NCBI GenBank assembly: GCA_022226955.1
Contig: CP092079.1
Coordinates: 1 to 64,000 of the forward strand
Length of the DNA stretch: 64,000 nt
Source of the DNA: Nitrospira sp.
GTDB lineage: Bacteria > Nitrospirota > Nitrospiria > Nitrospirales > Nitrospiraceae
Direction of reading: 5' to 3'
A program made the position numbers and the translations under genes. Shown here one piece after another: positions 1-8,506 of the stretch (its first letter is position 1; every line of letters starts with the position of its first letter). Under the pieces are notes generated by a model, which worked only from the letters and a program-made list of their open reading frames with translations, made no database searches and was not told the DNA's origin.

Positions 1-64
1 TACCCGCTTGGGCATCCTTGAGCACCGCGATGATCTGTTCCTCCGTGTGTCGTTTCCTGGTCAT
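1..64 (-). CDS. IS3-family transposase OrfA, N-terminal fragment
   Basis: Reading the minus strand from an ATG at 64-62 gives MTRKRHTEEQIIAVLKDAQA, the characteristic start of IS3-family OrfA, the helix-turn-helix subunit of the OrfA/OrfB transposase. The gene runs off the left edge, so only about 21 codons are visible. A GGAGAGG-like ribosome binding site lies just upstream. Whether the element is intact cannot be judged. Confidence 0.75.
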   Translation of the reverse strand, partial: MTRKRHTEEQIIAVLKDAQAG

Positions 65-102
65 GGGCCTCTCCTGTAAGGCCCATCTCAGCACAGGGTA
101 CA
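1..102 (-). mobile_element. Left end of an IS3-family insertion sequence
   Basis: The OrfA fragment is preceded on the minus strand by sequence beginning TGTACCCTGTGCTGAGATGG at position 102. The 5'-TG start and short distance to OrfA fit an IS3-family terminal repeat. The exact boundary is uncertain (102 to about 118), because the other end and the target duplication lie outside the window. Confidence 0.5.
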
Positions 103-118
103 CTTCCTTGCCAATGGT

Positions 119-724
119 CTAGTTTTCGGGGGGAAGGTCAGGGTCAATTGCGTTCTTTAACGGGGTTTGGTTATAGCGGATCTGAAACCATGCTTCGGCG
201 CGCAAATCATTTTGAATAGCAGATATGAGTGGCTTGAGCGCTGAATTATTGATTCCGCGGTTGAATACCAGCGATACAAGTGCTGCCCTTTCATTTGACT
301 CGGCCATTGGACCAAACTTCGCGGTAAAGCCAGCCTCAAAGTCATCGACTACCGCTGCGAACAACCGAGAAGCCGCAGGTTCATCTGACAGTGGTCTTAG
401 GTTAGCTTTGACCGCTCGTGCATTCGTGACAGAGGGATTCGCCTGATAAACGGCTAAATAGCCTTTCTCTTGCTCAGACAAGGTTAAGCCTGCGCGACTG
501 TACCAATCATTGATTTTCACCACAGAATTTACCCGCAGATCCAGACCATAACCGATCACCAGATTGCCCAGTTCCTTTCTATCATCTCGATCAAATTTTG
601 GTACTAGACCTGAGAGGTCTTTACCACTACGGAGGGGGTCATGTTCAGAAAGCTTAACTGCGAAGTCTCGCGCGTCAGTATAGTCCTTGTGAGCAGAAAA
701 CGTATGTAGGCCTGAAAGTGGCAT
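119..724 (-). CDS. T4/pesticin-type lysozyme-like protein, probably truncated at its C-terminus
   Basis: This 201-aa protein resembles the T4-lysozyme/pesticin muramidase fold, whose members cut the glycan of peptidoglycan. It shows the IGYGLDL strand (about residues 57-63), the NERAALVSLVFNRG helix (about 144-157) and AWFQIRYN near residue 178. The same three blocks occur in the 519-aa protein at 1896-3455. It starts two bases after the stop of the upstream gene, with an AGGAG ribosome binding site. No signal peptide is seen. The homologous domain continues past the point where this protein stops, and the stop lies only about 16 bases from the IS3 end, so loss of a C-terminal part is likely. 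Function is inferred from motifs only. Confidence 0.6.
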   Translation of the reverse strand: MPLSGLHTFSAHKDYTDARDFAVKLSEHDPLRSGKDLSGLVPKFDRDDRKELGNLVIGYGLDLRVNSVVKINDWYSRAGLTLSEQEKGYLAVYQANPSVTNARAVKANLRPLSDEPAASRLFAAVVDDFEAGFTAKFGPMAESNERAALVSLVFNRGINNSALKPLISAIQNDLRAEAWFQIRYNQTPLKNAIDPDLPPEN

Positions 725-726
725 AC

Positions 727-1893
727 TTATCTCCTCTCGCCCATTTGCAGTGTTTTTCTCTTGGAAACTTCAGGCTCCAACCGGAAATAACACAGGTCCT
801 CTGTTTCCTCGTCGCCTTTATATTTCGCGACCACATGCCATTTGTCCATCCTGACGTCTTCTTCATACGTTTCAAATTCGAACTCGTCTGACCGGTCCTT
901 TACACTGATGTACACTTGATTCTTATACTTGAATGGGTAGATAAGAAGACGAGCACCTAAAACAAGTGTCTGGTCGACGCGCTTACCGCTTGGATAGACA
1001 CCACCGTGTCCAATCGAACCTTGACTTTGTTTCAGATCTGCCATTCCAAACTCAGCCTTCAAAGGCAGCGCGCCTTCCTCGTCGCCATACACATCGAGCT
1101 CCTCACTCATCTTGCCACGAAGAGACCAGTGTGACTTTACGACCAGGTCATTTCGTCCATCGTTATTGATGTCGAACTTGGCGATCTGGATATCCTCTTC
1201 TGGCAGGAGATCCGGTCCAAGATTGTTCATGGGAACCCAGGGAATACTGGTGAATTCCTGATGCAGGTCGAACCGAATCGTTTGAAAGCGAGTCCAATCA
1301 GCATTGAACAGATGCAGCATGTGGGTACAGACATCGGGGTCGTTGTTCATGGCGAGCCTATAGTGGAACAGCGCTTTGCCTCGCTGGTGAGCCCGTTGGA
1401 GAAACTCCTGGACTCTTTGGGGCATTTTTTCTCCAAGCTTTTTTGTTTGCAGAAGTTGTGCATATTTCTCGTAATTCTGTAAAGCCAACGCCCTCATCTC
1501 CGCCTTTGCCCCAGTATCTTGATTCGCATCAATCTCCTTCACAAACACATCTCCAAGATTGAGATATGCCACGGCTCGGTCGGGGCCAAGTTGGGTCACC
1601 TTCTCAAGAACATCAATCGCAGCCCCGCGGCTCTCAGAAGTGTTTCCGAATTCAGCCAAAAAGAACCCGTAGTCATTCAGAATACTGACGTAGACATCCT
1701 TCCTCATGTCAACTGGCTTCTCCCCGAGCACGCCTTTAATACCAGCATCTTCCAGCAGCCTGATCGCGCTGGATAGATCTTTGGTCTTCTTGTAGATAGC
1801 CAAAGCTTGTTGGTGAGCCTCGAATAGTCCTGCCCACGCCACACCAACTGCCGAGAGCATCAGCACTACAGAAAGAATGATGACGCGTTTCAT
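727..1893 (-). CDS. Secreted TPR/FG-GAP-like protein of unknown function
   Basis: A 388-aa protein with a clear signal peptide (MKRVIILSVVLMLSAVGVAWA). The start was placed at 1893 because GGGAGG lies seven bases upstream; an upstream ATG at 1911 would overlap the preceding gene. Residues about 40-150 look like tetratricopeptide-type helices (e.g. AVAYLNLGDVFVKEID). The C-terminal half contains FDINNDGRNDLVVK, an FG-GAP/calcium-loop-like repeat. It sits between two lysozyme-like genes and shares its C-terminal half with the broken gene at 3468-4151. A periplasmic immunity or partner role for the lysozymes is a hypothesis from position only. Confidence 0.6.
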   Translation of the reverse strand: MKRVIILSVVLMLSAVGVAWAGLFEAHQQALAIYKKTKDLSSAIRLLEDAGIKGVLGEKPVDMRKDVYVSILNDYGFFLAEFGNTSESRGAAIDVLEKVTQLGPDRAVAYLNLGDVFVKEIDANQDTGAKAEMRALALQNYEKYAQLLQTKKLGEKMPQRVQEFLQRAHQRGKALFHYRLAMNNDPDVCTHMLHLFNADWTRFQTIRFDLHQEFTSIPWVPMNNLGPDLLPEEDIQIAKFDINNDGRNDLVVKSHWSLRGKMSEELDVYGDEEGALPLKAEFGMADLKQSQGSIGHGGVYPSGKRVDQTLVLGARLLIYPFKYKNQVYISVKDRSDEFEFETYEEDVRMDKWHVVAKYKGDEETEDLCYFRLEPEVSKRKTLQMGERR

Positions 1894-1895
1894 AA

Positions 1896-3455
1896 CTACC
1901 TCCCACCGCATACGATCAATTCCGTGTCATCGCCGACCCCGGTCGCCACCACATCGTTGCCGCCTAGGACATTGATCGCATTGGGTTCATCCCCGATCGG
2001 GGATACGAGCTGCCCGTCGCCCGTGTTATTCGTCCCGTCGTAGAAGGACTCGACAAAGACCGGCACCATGATGGGTTGCCCTTCAGCATCGACGCCCACC
2101 TGGATATAGTGATCGATCCGCTTATAGTCGCGCCCGCCCCCGCCCAGACCAGGTTCTTCCGGATCGTCCGGCAGCTCTTTCAGTCTGATGCCGAACTGGC
2201 CCTCTTGCCATTCTTTAATCGTCAACGTTCCGTTGACGACGAGATCGCTGCCGGAGCGCTGATAGGTGACCTGTCCATCGAGGCTCGTGTACACGCCTTC
2301 ACTTTGCTTTTTGAGTCCGCCTTGCAACAGATGATGATCGAAGATGACCAGGCCTTGGCGGTCGGTATCGAGGATTGTGTCCTCACCATCGTCGGAGTTA
2401 TAGACGTAGACGTCTTTCCCTTGGTCACCTCGGAGCACATCGTCGCCACCGCCTCCAATGAGAATATCGTGACCGATGTCGCCGAGAAGCAATTCGCTCA
2501 CATCTGTTCCTTGAATGGCATCACCGTTTCCTAGCGGGCCACTCGCCACGAGGACATCTTGATTGGATGGGTCGCCGAGGCTGGCAATGAGGAATTGCAC
2601 AGCAGGCAGAATTTGTTGCTTGATTGGCACACCGAGTGGCGGAAACCGCCCTTCATATGCGGCGATTGCGCGCTGATGACTATTAAGCACTGCGACGGCA
2701 TTGCGAGCCTCTGCATCTGTCAATGGTTGACCATTTCCTTCATACAGCCCCAACAGATTTGACTCTTCATAACGCCGATTCGCTATGCCAGGCGCAACCC
2801 GAAGCTTCTGAGGATTCAGGCTTTTCGCTTCCGCATTCGTGCTATATCGAATTTCATACCATGCTCTAGCCCGGTTCCCTGCTTGAAGAGCATCAAGCAG
2901 CTTGGATGTCTGCAGAGAACCAAACATCCCTAGCCCTCCGTTATAGACCATAGAAACCAGCGCCAGTCGCTCGTTGGAATCGAGAATCTGGAACCCCCGA
3001 CTGAAGAACACTTGGGTCAGCTTATCTTCCGCTTCCGCAGCCAGCGTAGTAAGAAGCTTCGTCGCATTCGGCTCTGACGAAAAATGCATGAAGAGCTTGC
3101 CTTCACGATTCCTCCATTCTTGCACGGACAGTCCATCTCTAGATTGCCGATAGACATCAAGCAGATTGAGGTCGTGAGCTTTCTGACTGGCTGTAGCCCA
3201 GCCGAAATCGACATCGGTGAGGTTGGCAGAATGAAGAAGCCCAAGAATTTCGGCATTACTGTGTACAAGCAGGTCAAACCCATAGCCAATGGCCAGACTG
3301 TCTTTACCATCAAATATTGGATTCAATTGAGACAGACGAATCTTGCTGGACAAGCTCGCACTCAAAAGATTTGGATTCTCTCGACTTTTCAGGAGACGTT
3401 CTCGGTCAGAGAGATAACTCCCGAACTGATAATTAGTATGAAGCGTAAGCGCCAT
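1896..3455 (-). CDS. Lysozyme-like protein with RTX calcium-binding repeats
   Basis: A 519-aa protein in two parts. Residues about 30-220 are the T4/pesticin-type lysozyme-like domain (LAIGYGFDL, SNERLALVSMVYNGG, AWYEIRYS). Residues about 310-355 contain hemolysin-type glycine/aspartate nonapeptide repeats (LLGDIGHDILIGGGGDDVLR), followed by the region that usually follows RTX repeats. RTX proteins lack a cleaved N-terminal signal and typically leave through type I secretion, consistent with no signal peptide here. The C-terminus has further GGNDVVATGVGDDTE-like loops. The stop is two bases from the next gene's start. A secreted peptidoglycan hydrolase or antibacterial toxin is plausible. No type I exporter lies in the window. 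Confidence 0.65.
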   Translation of the reverse strand: MALTLHTNYQFGSYLSDRERLLKSRENPNLLSASLSSKIRLSQLNPIFDGKDSLAIGYGFDLLVHSNAEILGLLHSANLTDVDFGWATASQKAHDLNLLDVYRQSRDGLSVQEWRNREGKLFMHFSSEPNATKLLTTLAAEAEDKLTQVFFSRGFQILDSNERLALVSMVYNGGLGMFGSLQTSKLLDALQAGNRARAWYEIRYSTNAEAKSLNPQKLRVAPGIANRRYEESNLLGLYEGNGQPLTDAEARNAVAVLNSHQRAIAAYEGRFPPLGVPIKQQILPAVQFLIASLGDPSNQDVLVASGPLGNGDAIQGTDVSELLLGDIGHDILIGGGGDDVLRGDQGKDVYVYNSDDGEDTILDTDRQGLVIFDHHLLQGGLKKQSEGVYTSLDGQVTYQRSGSDLVVNGTLTIKEWQEGQFGIRLKELPDDPEEPGLGGGGRDYKRIDHYIQVGVDAEGQPIMVPVFVESFYDGTNNTGDGQLVSPIGDEPNAINVLGGNDVVATGVGDDTELIVCGGR

Positions 3456-3467
3456 GGCAATGACTCC

Positions 3468-4151
3468 TCACTTGTCAGAAGTGTCAGTTACAGTGGGTTG
3501 ATACCGGAAATAACACACATCTTTAAAATGATCTTTGCCTAGATATTGGTTAATGGCAACCCAGTCGAGCAGGAGACCCTCTATGCTGACATATGTGATT
3601 CCGTGAAAAATAAATGGATGGATGAATGCACCCGCGATACCCTGTTTAATCCCATCAGTCTGATCAAGCGGTAGCTCATCGAGTGAAAACCATCTACTAT
3701 CAATTCCACCAAACTTATTTTCTGCATCAAAGAGTACGCCCCATCCTTTCGGTCCAGACTTCAGCCTGGTCACGGCATCACTGTCTTTCGGAAAGACATA
3801 GAGACTGTCAATTGGATTGCCTCGGAAACAAGCGCTCCACTTGATAACCAGATCATCCTGCCCATCATTGTTCACATCAAAGATGGCACGTTGAAGAACG
3901 GAACAGCGGGGCACCAGTGTTTTTTCCCATTCCAGCTTGACTGGCTACCATCCAATACGGGTGAATATCTCATGTTCTTGATATCGAATCTCTTGATACT
4001 TCTTCATATCTGCATTGAACAGTTCGAGGGCGCTCTTACATAGCTCTTTATCCTTACTCATCATGAGCCTGTATGCCTCTTGCCCCGCCCAGGCGACTCC
4101 GCTCGTTAGCAGCAAGGCAACGAGTGCGAGTCCAAGGTATCTTGCCTTCAT
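3468..4151 (-). pseudogene. Secreted FG-GAP-like protein interrupted by an in-frame amber codon
   Basis: One reading frame from a signal peptide (MKARYLGLALVALLLTSGVAWA) to the stop at 3468 is split by TAG at 3947-3945. The part before the stop (ELFNADMKKYQEIRYQEHEI) and the part after it (AIFDVNNDGQDDLVIKW) align in order with the C-terminal half of the intact paralogue at 727-1893, and both halves are in the same frame. In the paralogue the stop position follows the Trp of IPWVP. This looks like a single nonsense change in an otherwise preserved gene of about 227 codons. A sequencing error or natural readthrough remains possible. Confidence 0.7.
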
Positions 4152-4190
4152 GACGACCTCCGCCTGACAGTTTGACTCAAATCCCGTCCC

Positions 4191-4457
4191 TTACTTCTTC
4201 ACTTCCCGTTGCCGCGCATCGCGCATGGTGACCAACACCTGCTGAATCTGCTGATGCAGGCGCGCCAACACATCCACACCCATGGCAACACGCGTCACGA
4301 GTTGGCCGTCAATGGCTTTCGGCGCGGCCTGCCCATCCTCCTTCTCCTGCGCCGCCTTCACTATCACGCCGAGCAACGCTGGCTCGATGAACCCAAAGTC
4401 CACATACGCAATACCCTAGGCCACGCTGACATTGCTGTAATGCACCGACCGCAGCTT
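4191..4457 (-). pseudogene. DUF3467-like remnant with in-frame amber codon
   Basis: The frame reads RSVHYSNVSVA, then TAG at 4418-4416, then GIAYVDFGFIEPALL, and later LVTRVAMGVDVLARLHQQIQ. The order YSN...VDFG...P...VTRVAM...LH.Q..QVL fits the small DUF3467 family (about 100 aa, function unknown). The stop falls inside the conserved core and a second stop precedes the segment at about 4460, so the N-terminus is missing. A shorter product from a GTG at 4403 (70 aa) is formally possible but would lack the core strand. Function unknown. Confidence 0.4.
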
Positions 4458-4616
4458 CTAGTGGGAGCAGGCCCTGCACATACATCAGCAACCCCCTAGC
4501 AATCCTACCTGACCGCCACCTAAACTCAATGAGAATATACTCTCCAGGAACAATGCTGCCGATTGCCCATACCCTGTGGTACTCTGGCCTCTCACCACCT
4601 GGATACACCGACATCG

Positions 4617-5705
4617 ATGACCGAACCCCCTCGCCCACAGACAAATTTACTGAGTTTGACCGACGCGCAACTCACTACGCTTGTCCAAGGATTCGGCTGG
4701 CCGGGCTATCGGACTGGGCAAATCTTACGCTGGCTCTATCAACGCCGTGCCCGTACCATCGCGCAGATGACTGATCTCTCGCAGAGTGATCGCGAGAAGC
4801 TGGCCGCCATCGCCACAATTCAACGCACGCAGCACTGCACCGTCCTTCAATCCTCCGATGGCACACGCAAACTGCTCCTGACCCTAGACGATGACCTGCG
4901 TATTGAAACCGTGCTGATCCCAGACGAGGATCGACTAACGCTCTGCGTGTCTACACAAGTCGGGTGCATGCTGGATTGCGGCTTTTGCCTGACCGGCACA
5001 ATGGGGTTGAAACGGAATCTCAAGGCCCATGAAATAGTCGATCAGGTGCTCACGGCGCAGGATCACCTGACCGGCGACGAACGCCTGACCAATCTAGTGT
5101 TCATGGGCATGGGCGAGCCGCTGGCCAATATCGAAGCCCTGTCCGCGGCAATCCGCTGCCTGACGAATAAATCCTGGGGGCTCGGCTGGTCGCCGCGCCG
5201 CATTACAGTGTCCACCGCAGGACTCGCTACCCGGCTGAAAGATGTGGCCGCGCTCGGGGTGAACTTGGCCATTTCACTGAACGGCACCACGGAAGAACAG
5301 CGGCAACAGCTGATGCCGGCCGCCAGCCAAGTGGCCTCGCTTAAAACGCTCATGGCGGCTTGCCGCCGCTATCCACTCCCTCCCATGCGGCGGCTGACGT
5401 TTGAATATGTATTACTTGCCGCGGTGAACGACAGCGATGACGACGCCCGCCGCCTCGTCAAGCTGCTTCAGGGCATCAAATGTAAAGTGAACTTGATTCC
5501 ATTCAACGAATTTCCAGGGAATGGTTTCCGCAGGCCGGCCGACACTCGCGTGTTCACCTTCCAGGCCATCCTCACCCGCGCCAGCATCGATGCCTTCATT
5601 CGCAAGAGCCGCGGACGTGACGTGCTGGGCGCCTGTGGCCAATTGGGCAATGTCCCGGCAGGCCAAGCGGCCATCGCCTTGACACGTATCGAATCCCGTT
5701 GTTAG
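4617..5705 (+). CDS. rlmN: Dual-specificity rRNA/tRNA adenine-C2 methyltransferase RlmN
   Basis: A 362-aa radical-SAM enzyme that methylates C2 of A2503 in 23S rRNA and A37 in some tRNAs. The cluster-binding motif is CMLDCGFC (CxxxCxxC); GMGEPL, GLGWSPRRITVSTAG and LAISLNG follow in family order. The C-terminal GACGQL carries the second catalytic cysteine, which forms the methyl-enzyme intermediate. ATG 4617 is preferred over 4563 because it begins directly before the conserved N-terminal domain (LLSLTDAQLTTLVQGFGWPGYRTGQI), at the length usual for the family. An M16 peptidase gene follows at once. Confidence 0.95.
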   Translation: MTEPPRPQTNLLSLTDAQLTTLVQGFGWPGYRTGQILRWLYQRRARTIAQMTDLSQSDREKLAAIATIQRTQHCTVLQSSDGTRKLLLTLDDDLRIETVLIPDEDRLTLCVSTQVGCMLDCGFCLTGTMGLKRNLKAHEIVDQVLTAQDHLTGDERLTNLVFMGMGEPLANIEALSAAIRCLTNKSWGLGWSPRRITVSTAGLATRLKDVAALGVNLAISLNGTTEEQRQQLMPAASQVASLKTLMAACRRYPLPPMRRLTFEYVLLAAVNDSDDDARRLVKLLQGIKCKVNLIPFNEFPGNGFRRPADTRVFTFQAILTRASIDAFIRKSRGRDVLGACGQLGNVPAGQAAIALTRIESRC

Positions 5706-5706
5706 C

Positions 5707-7104
5707 ATGCCTCGTGCGACTCACCCAATTATGAAATCGTCAAACCGTTGTCATCTAGCAGTCTTCGTCAGCATGCTCAGTCTCTGCCTATGGGCAGGGA
5801 CAAGCCACGCGGCCGAGCCGCACGAATATCTCTTATCCAATGGAATGAAGGTCCTGCTCGTAGAGGTTCCGAAAGCTCCCGTCGCCACCGTGCAGGTCTG
5901 GTACAAAGTAGGCTCGCGAAACGAAGTCATGGGCCGGGCTGGACTCTCCCACATGCTCGAACACATGATGTTCAAAGGCACCGCCAAGTACCCGAAGGGG
6001 TCGTTTTCGCGCCTCATCCGGAAGAACGGAGGCATCGATAACGCCTTTACCAGCCAAGACTTCACTGCCTATTTTGAAAATCTCGCCGCGGATCGCGTCG
6101 AGCTCGCGCTGGAGATGGAAGCCGACCGAATGCAGGGGCTGATCCTCGACAACAGCGAGTTCCAAACCGAGCGGGAAGTCGTGAAAGAAGAGCGCCGGCT
6201 GCGCACGGAAGACGATCCCCAAGGGGCGCTGGTGGAAACCCTCTTCGCCCAGACCTACCTCAGCCATCCCTACCATTGGCCGGTAATCGGATGGTTCGCC
6301 GATTTGGATGCGATGTCGCTGGACGATCTACAGCGCCATTACGACACCTACTACTCCCCGAATAATGCCACCCTGATTGTGGTGGGCGACATTAAGGCTG
6401 ATGCCTTGCTCCCGACAATCAAGCATCTCTTCGAACCGATTCCCAAAGGCCCGAGCCCGAAGGCCACGCTGGCGGCCGAACCGGAACAGCGCGGCGAGCG
6501 CCGCTTTCTCTTGAAACGCGAGGCGCAGGTCCCGTTCGTCATGCTGGGCTTCCGCGTCCCAAATTATTCCAGCGACGATTCCTATGCCCTCGACATTCTG
6601 GAGTCCATCCTGTCGCATGGAAAAAGTTCACGCCTCTACCAGAGCCTCGTCTACGATCAAAAGAACTCTCTGGCCGTCGGCGCCGAGTACAGCCTGATGC
6701 AGACCGACCCCAGCCTGTTTTATTTCTATGCGCTGGTGAATCCTGGATCCAAGATAGATGCCGTCGAAGACGCGCTGTATCGTGAGATCGCCCGGCTCCA
6801 AAACGAGCCGCCGACTGAGCTGGAATTGCAGCGGGCAAAAAACCAGGTGGAAGCCGCCCACATATTCGAACAGGATTCAAACTTCCGCCATGCCATGTTG
6901 TTAGGTGAATCGGAATCGATCGGTGCCGGCTGGCGGCGGGTCGATCAATTCTTGGAACACATCCGCACGGTTACCGCCAAAGACATTCAGCGCGTGGCGA
7001 AGCACTATCTGAATCCGGATAACCGGACTGTCGGCATTCTGATTCCTCAACCGCCCAAAGCGGCAGAGCCTCAACCGACTGCCGCGCATGCCGGAAAGCC
7101 CTGA
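5707..7104 (+). CDS. M16 family zinc metallopeptidase, catalytic
   Basis: A 465-aa secreted M16B (pitrilysin/processing-peptidase-like) protease. The inverted zinc motif HMLEH in LSHMLEHMMFKGT supplies two histidines and the catalytic glutamate, and the downstream glutamate lies in EREVVKEERR. A signal peptide starts at the second Met (MKSSNRCHLAVFVSMLSLCLWAGTSHA, position 5731), which may be the true start; neither site has a strong ribosome binding site. The gene begins one base after rlmN ends and is followed five bases on by a second M16 gene. Such pairs usually form a catalytic/non-catalytic heterodimer in the periplasm. Confidence 0.88.
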   Translation: MPRATHPIMKSSNRCHLAVFVSMLSLCLWAGTSHAAEPHEYLLSNGMKVLLVEVPKAPVATVQVWYKVGSRNEVMGRAGLSHMLEHMMFKGTAKYPKGSFSRLIRKNGGIDNAFTSQDFTAYFENLAADRVELALEMEADRMQGLILDNSEFQTEREVVKEERRLRTEDDPQGALVETLFAQTYLSHPYHWPVIGWFADLDAMSLDDLQRHYDTYYSPNNATLIVVGDIKADALLPTIKHLFEPIPKGPSPKATLAAEPEQRGERRFLLKREAQVPFVMLGFRVPNYSSDDSYALDILESILSHGKSSRLYQSLVYDQKNSLAVGAEYSLMQTDPSLFYFYALVNPGSKIDAVEDALYREIARLQNEPPTELELQRAKNQVEAAHIFEQDSNFRHAMLLGESESIGAGWRRVDQFLEHIRTVTAKDIQRVAKHYLNPDNRTVGILIPQPPKAAEPQPTAAHAGKP

Positions 7105-7109
7105 TCGCG

Positions 7110-8483
7110 ATGCCCATCACCATAGCAAGAGAACGATTCACTCGGATAAATAGCTGGCGCAACGCCTGTGCACTGCTACTCACAACCACCGTGGTTTCTC
7201 TTGCTGCAACCGTCTACGCGGCCGATATCACCCCGACGAAATTCACCGCGCCGAACGGCATGACGGTGCTGGTCCTAGAGCAACACTTTCTCCCGATCGT
7301 GGAAATTCATGCCCTCGTCAAAGCCGGGTCGGCCTACGATCCACCCGAGAAAGCCGGTGTCGCCAATCTCGTCGCGAGCCTCTTGGATGAAGGCACCGCC
7401 AGCCGATCCTCGAAGCAATTGGCCGAACAGATCGATTTCGTCGGTGGTTCGCTGGAAGCGAAAGCAGGAGAAGACTTCACCACCGCCTCAGCGCGCGTGC
7501 TGAAAAAAGATGTCGACCTGGGGTTCACTCTACTGGCCGACATCTTGATGCACCCCGCATTTCCCAAGCATGAATTCGAGCGGGTGCGTTCCCAAATCCA
7601 AGGTGAAATTGCCAGCGATCACGACGACCCCAGCCATGTGGCCATGAAGGCCTTCAACCAACTGGTGTTCCACAACCACCCCTATCGATGGCCCGTCCAA
7701 GGTACTGAAGAGACGGTGGGGAAGATCTCCTTGGCGGATGTGCAGAGCTTCTATGCAAAAGAATATCTCCCCAATCAGGTGATCCTGACCATCGTCGGCG
7801 ATCTGTCCGTCGAACAAGCGACGGCCCTCGTACAGGCCCATTTCGGAAGCTGGAAGAAGGGCACGCCGCAGAGCCGCACCGCGAAGAAACCCGCGGCGGT
7901 CGATAAGAAAGCCGTTCAGCTCATCGAAAAGGACTTGACCCAGTCCACCATCGTCCTCGGCCACGGCGGGATCAGCCGAAATAATCCGGACTACTATGCC
8001 GTCACGGTGATGAACCATATCCTCGGAGCAGGCGGGTTTTCGTCGCGGCTCATGGACTCGATCCGCGACAAGCAGGGACTTGCCTACGGCATCATGAGTC
8101 ACTATGACGCGCGCATGCTGCCGGGCTCATTTTGGGTGAATCTTCAAACCAGAACCGAGGCGACCAACCAAGCGATCGCCGGCGTGTTGGCGGAGATCAA
8201 GGGGATTCGCGACAACCCGGTCAGCGATCAGGAATTGTCGGAAGCGAAATCCTTTCTCATGGGCAGCTTCCCGCTCCGCCTCGATTCAACCGCCAAGCTG
8301 GCCCAAGTGCTGGCCCAAGTCGAGTATTACGGATTGGGATTCGAGTATTTCAGCCAATATCCAAAGTGGATCGAGCGCGTCACGAAGGAAGATGTCCAGC
8401 GCGTCGCCAAACAATACCTCGATCCGCAACACTATGCACTCGTCGTCGTCGGCAACGTCGCCAAAGCCAAGGTCCGCCAGTAG
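7110..8483 (+). CDS. M16 family peptidase-like protein without zinc motif
   Basis: A 457-aa protein with a signal peptide (LLLTTTVVSLAATVYA) and the two-lobed M16 architecture, including the C-terminal M16_C region (HILGAGGFSSRLMDSIRDKQGLAYGI). Where the active subunit has HxxEH, this one reads VANLVASLLDEG, so the zinc ligands are gone. In two-chain M16B enzymes the inactive subunit carries the glycine-rich substrate-binding loop, and this one keeps an R/Y pair and GGFSSRL. It probably pairs with the product of the gene immediately upstream. The substrate is unknown. Confidence 0.85.
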   Translation: MPITIARERFTRINSWRNACALLLTTTVVSLAATVYAADITPTKFTAPNGMTVLVLEQHFLPIVEIHALVKAGSAYDPPEKAGVANLVASLLDEGTASRSSKQLAEQIDFVGGSLEAKAGEDFTTASARVLKKDVDLGFTLLADILMHPAFPKHEFERVRSQIQGEIASDHDDPSHVAMKAFNQLVFHNHPYRWPVQGTEETVGKISLADVQSFYAKEYLPNQVILTIVGDLSVEQATALVQAHFGSWKKGTPQSRTAKKPAAVDKKAVQLIEKDLTQSTIVLGHGGISRNNPDYYAVTVMNHILGAGGFSSRLMDSIRDKQGLAYGIMSHYDARMLPGSFWVNLQTRTEATNQAIAGVLAEIKGIRDNPVSDQELSEAKSFLMGSFPLRLDSTAKLAQVLAQVEYYGLGFEYFSQYPKWIERVTKEDVQRVAKQYLDPQHYALVVVGNVAKAKVRQ

Positions 8484-8506
8484 CACGCCGCCGGCACAGC
8501 GCCGCC

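Noticed and set aside
1896..3455. Type I secretion system beside the RTX protein
   Set aside because: No ABC exporter, adaptor or TolC-like gene lies near; the MsbA-type exporter at 19727 lacks the peptidase-like N-terminal domain and is far away.
4309..4644. A 111-residue minus-strand frame upstream of rlmN
   Set aside because: It overlaps the rlmN start and the DUF3467-like remnant in another frame; composition is unlike a real protein.
8132..8506. N-terminal extension of larE into the M16 gene
   Set aside because: The extension is the alternate-frame reading of the M16 gene; the PP-loop domain begins right after ATG 8507.
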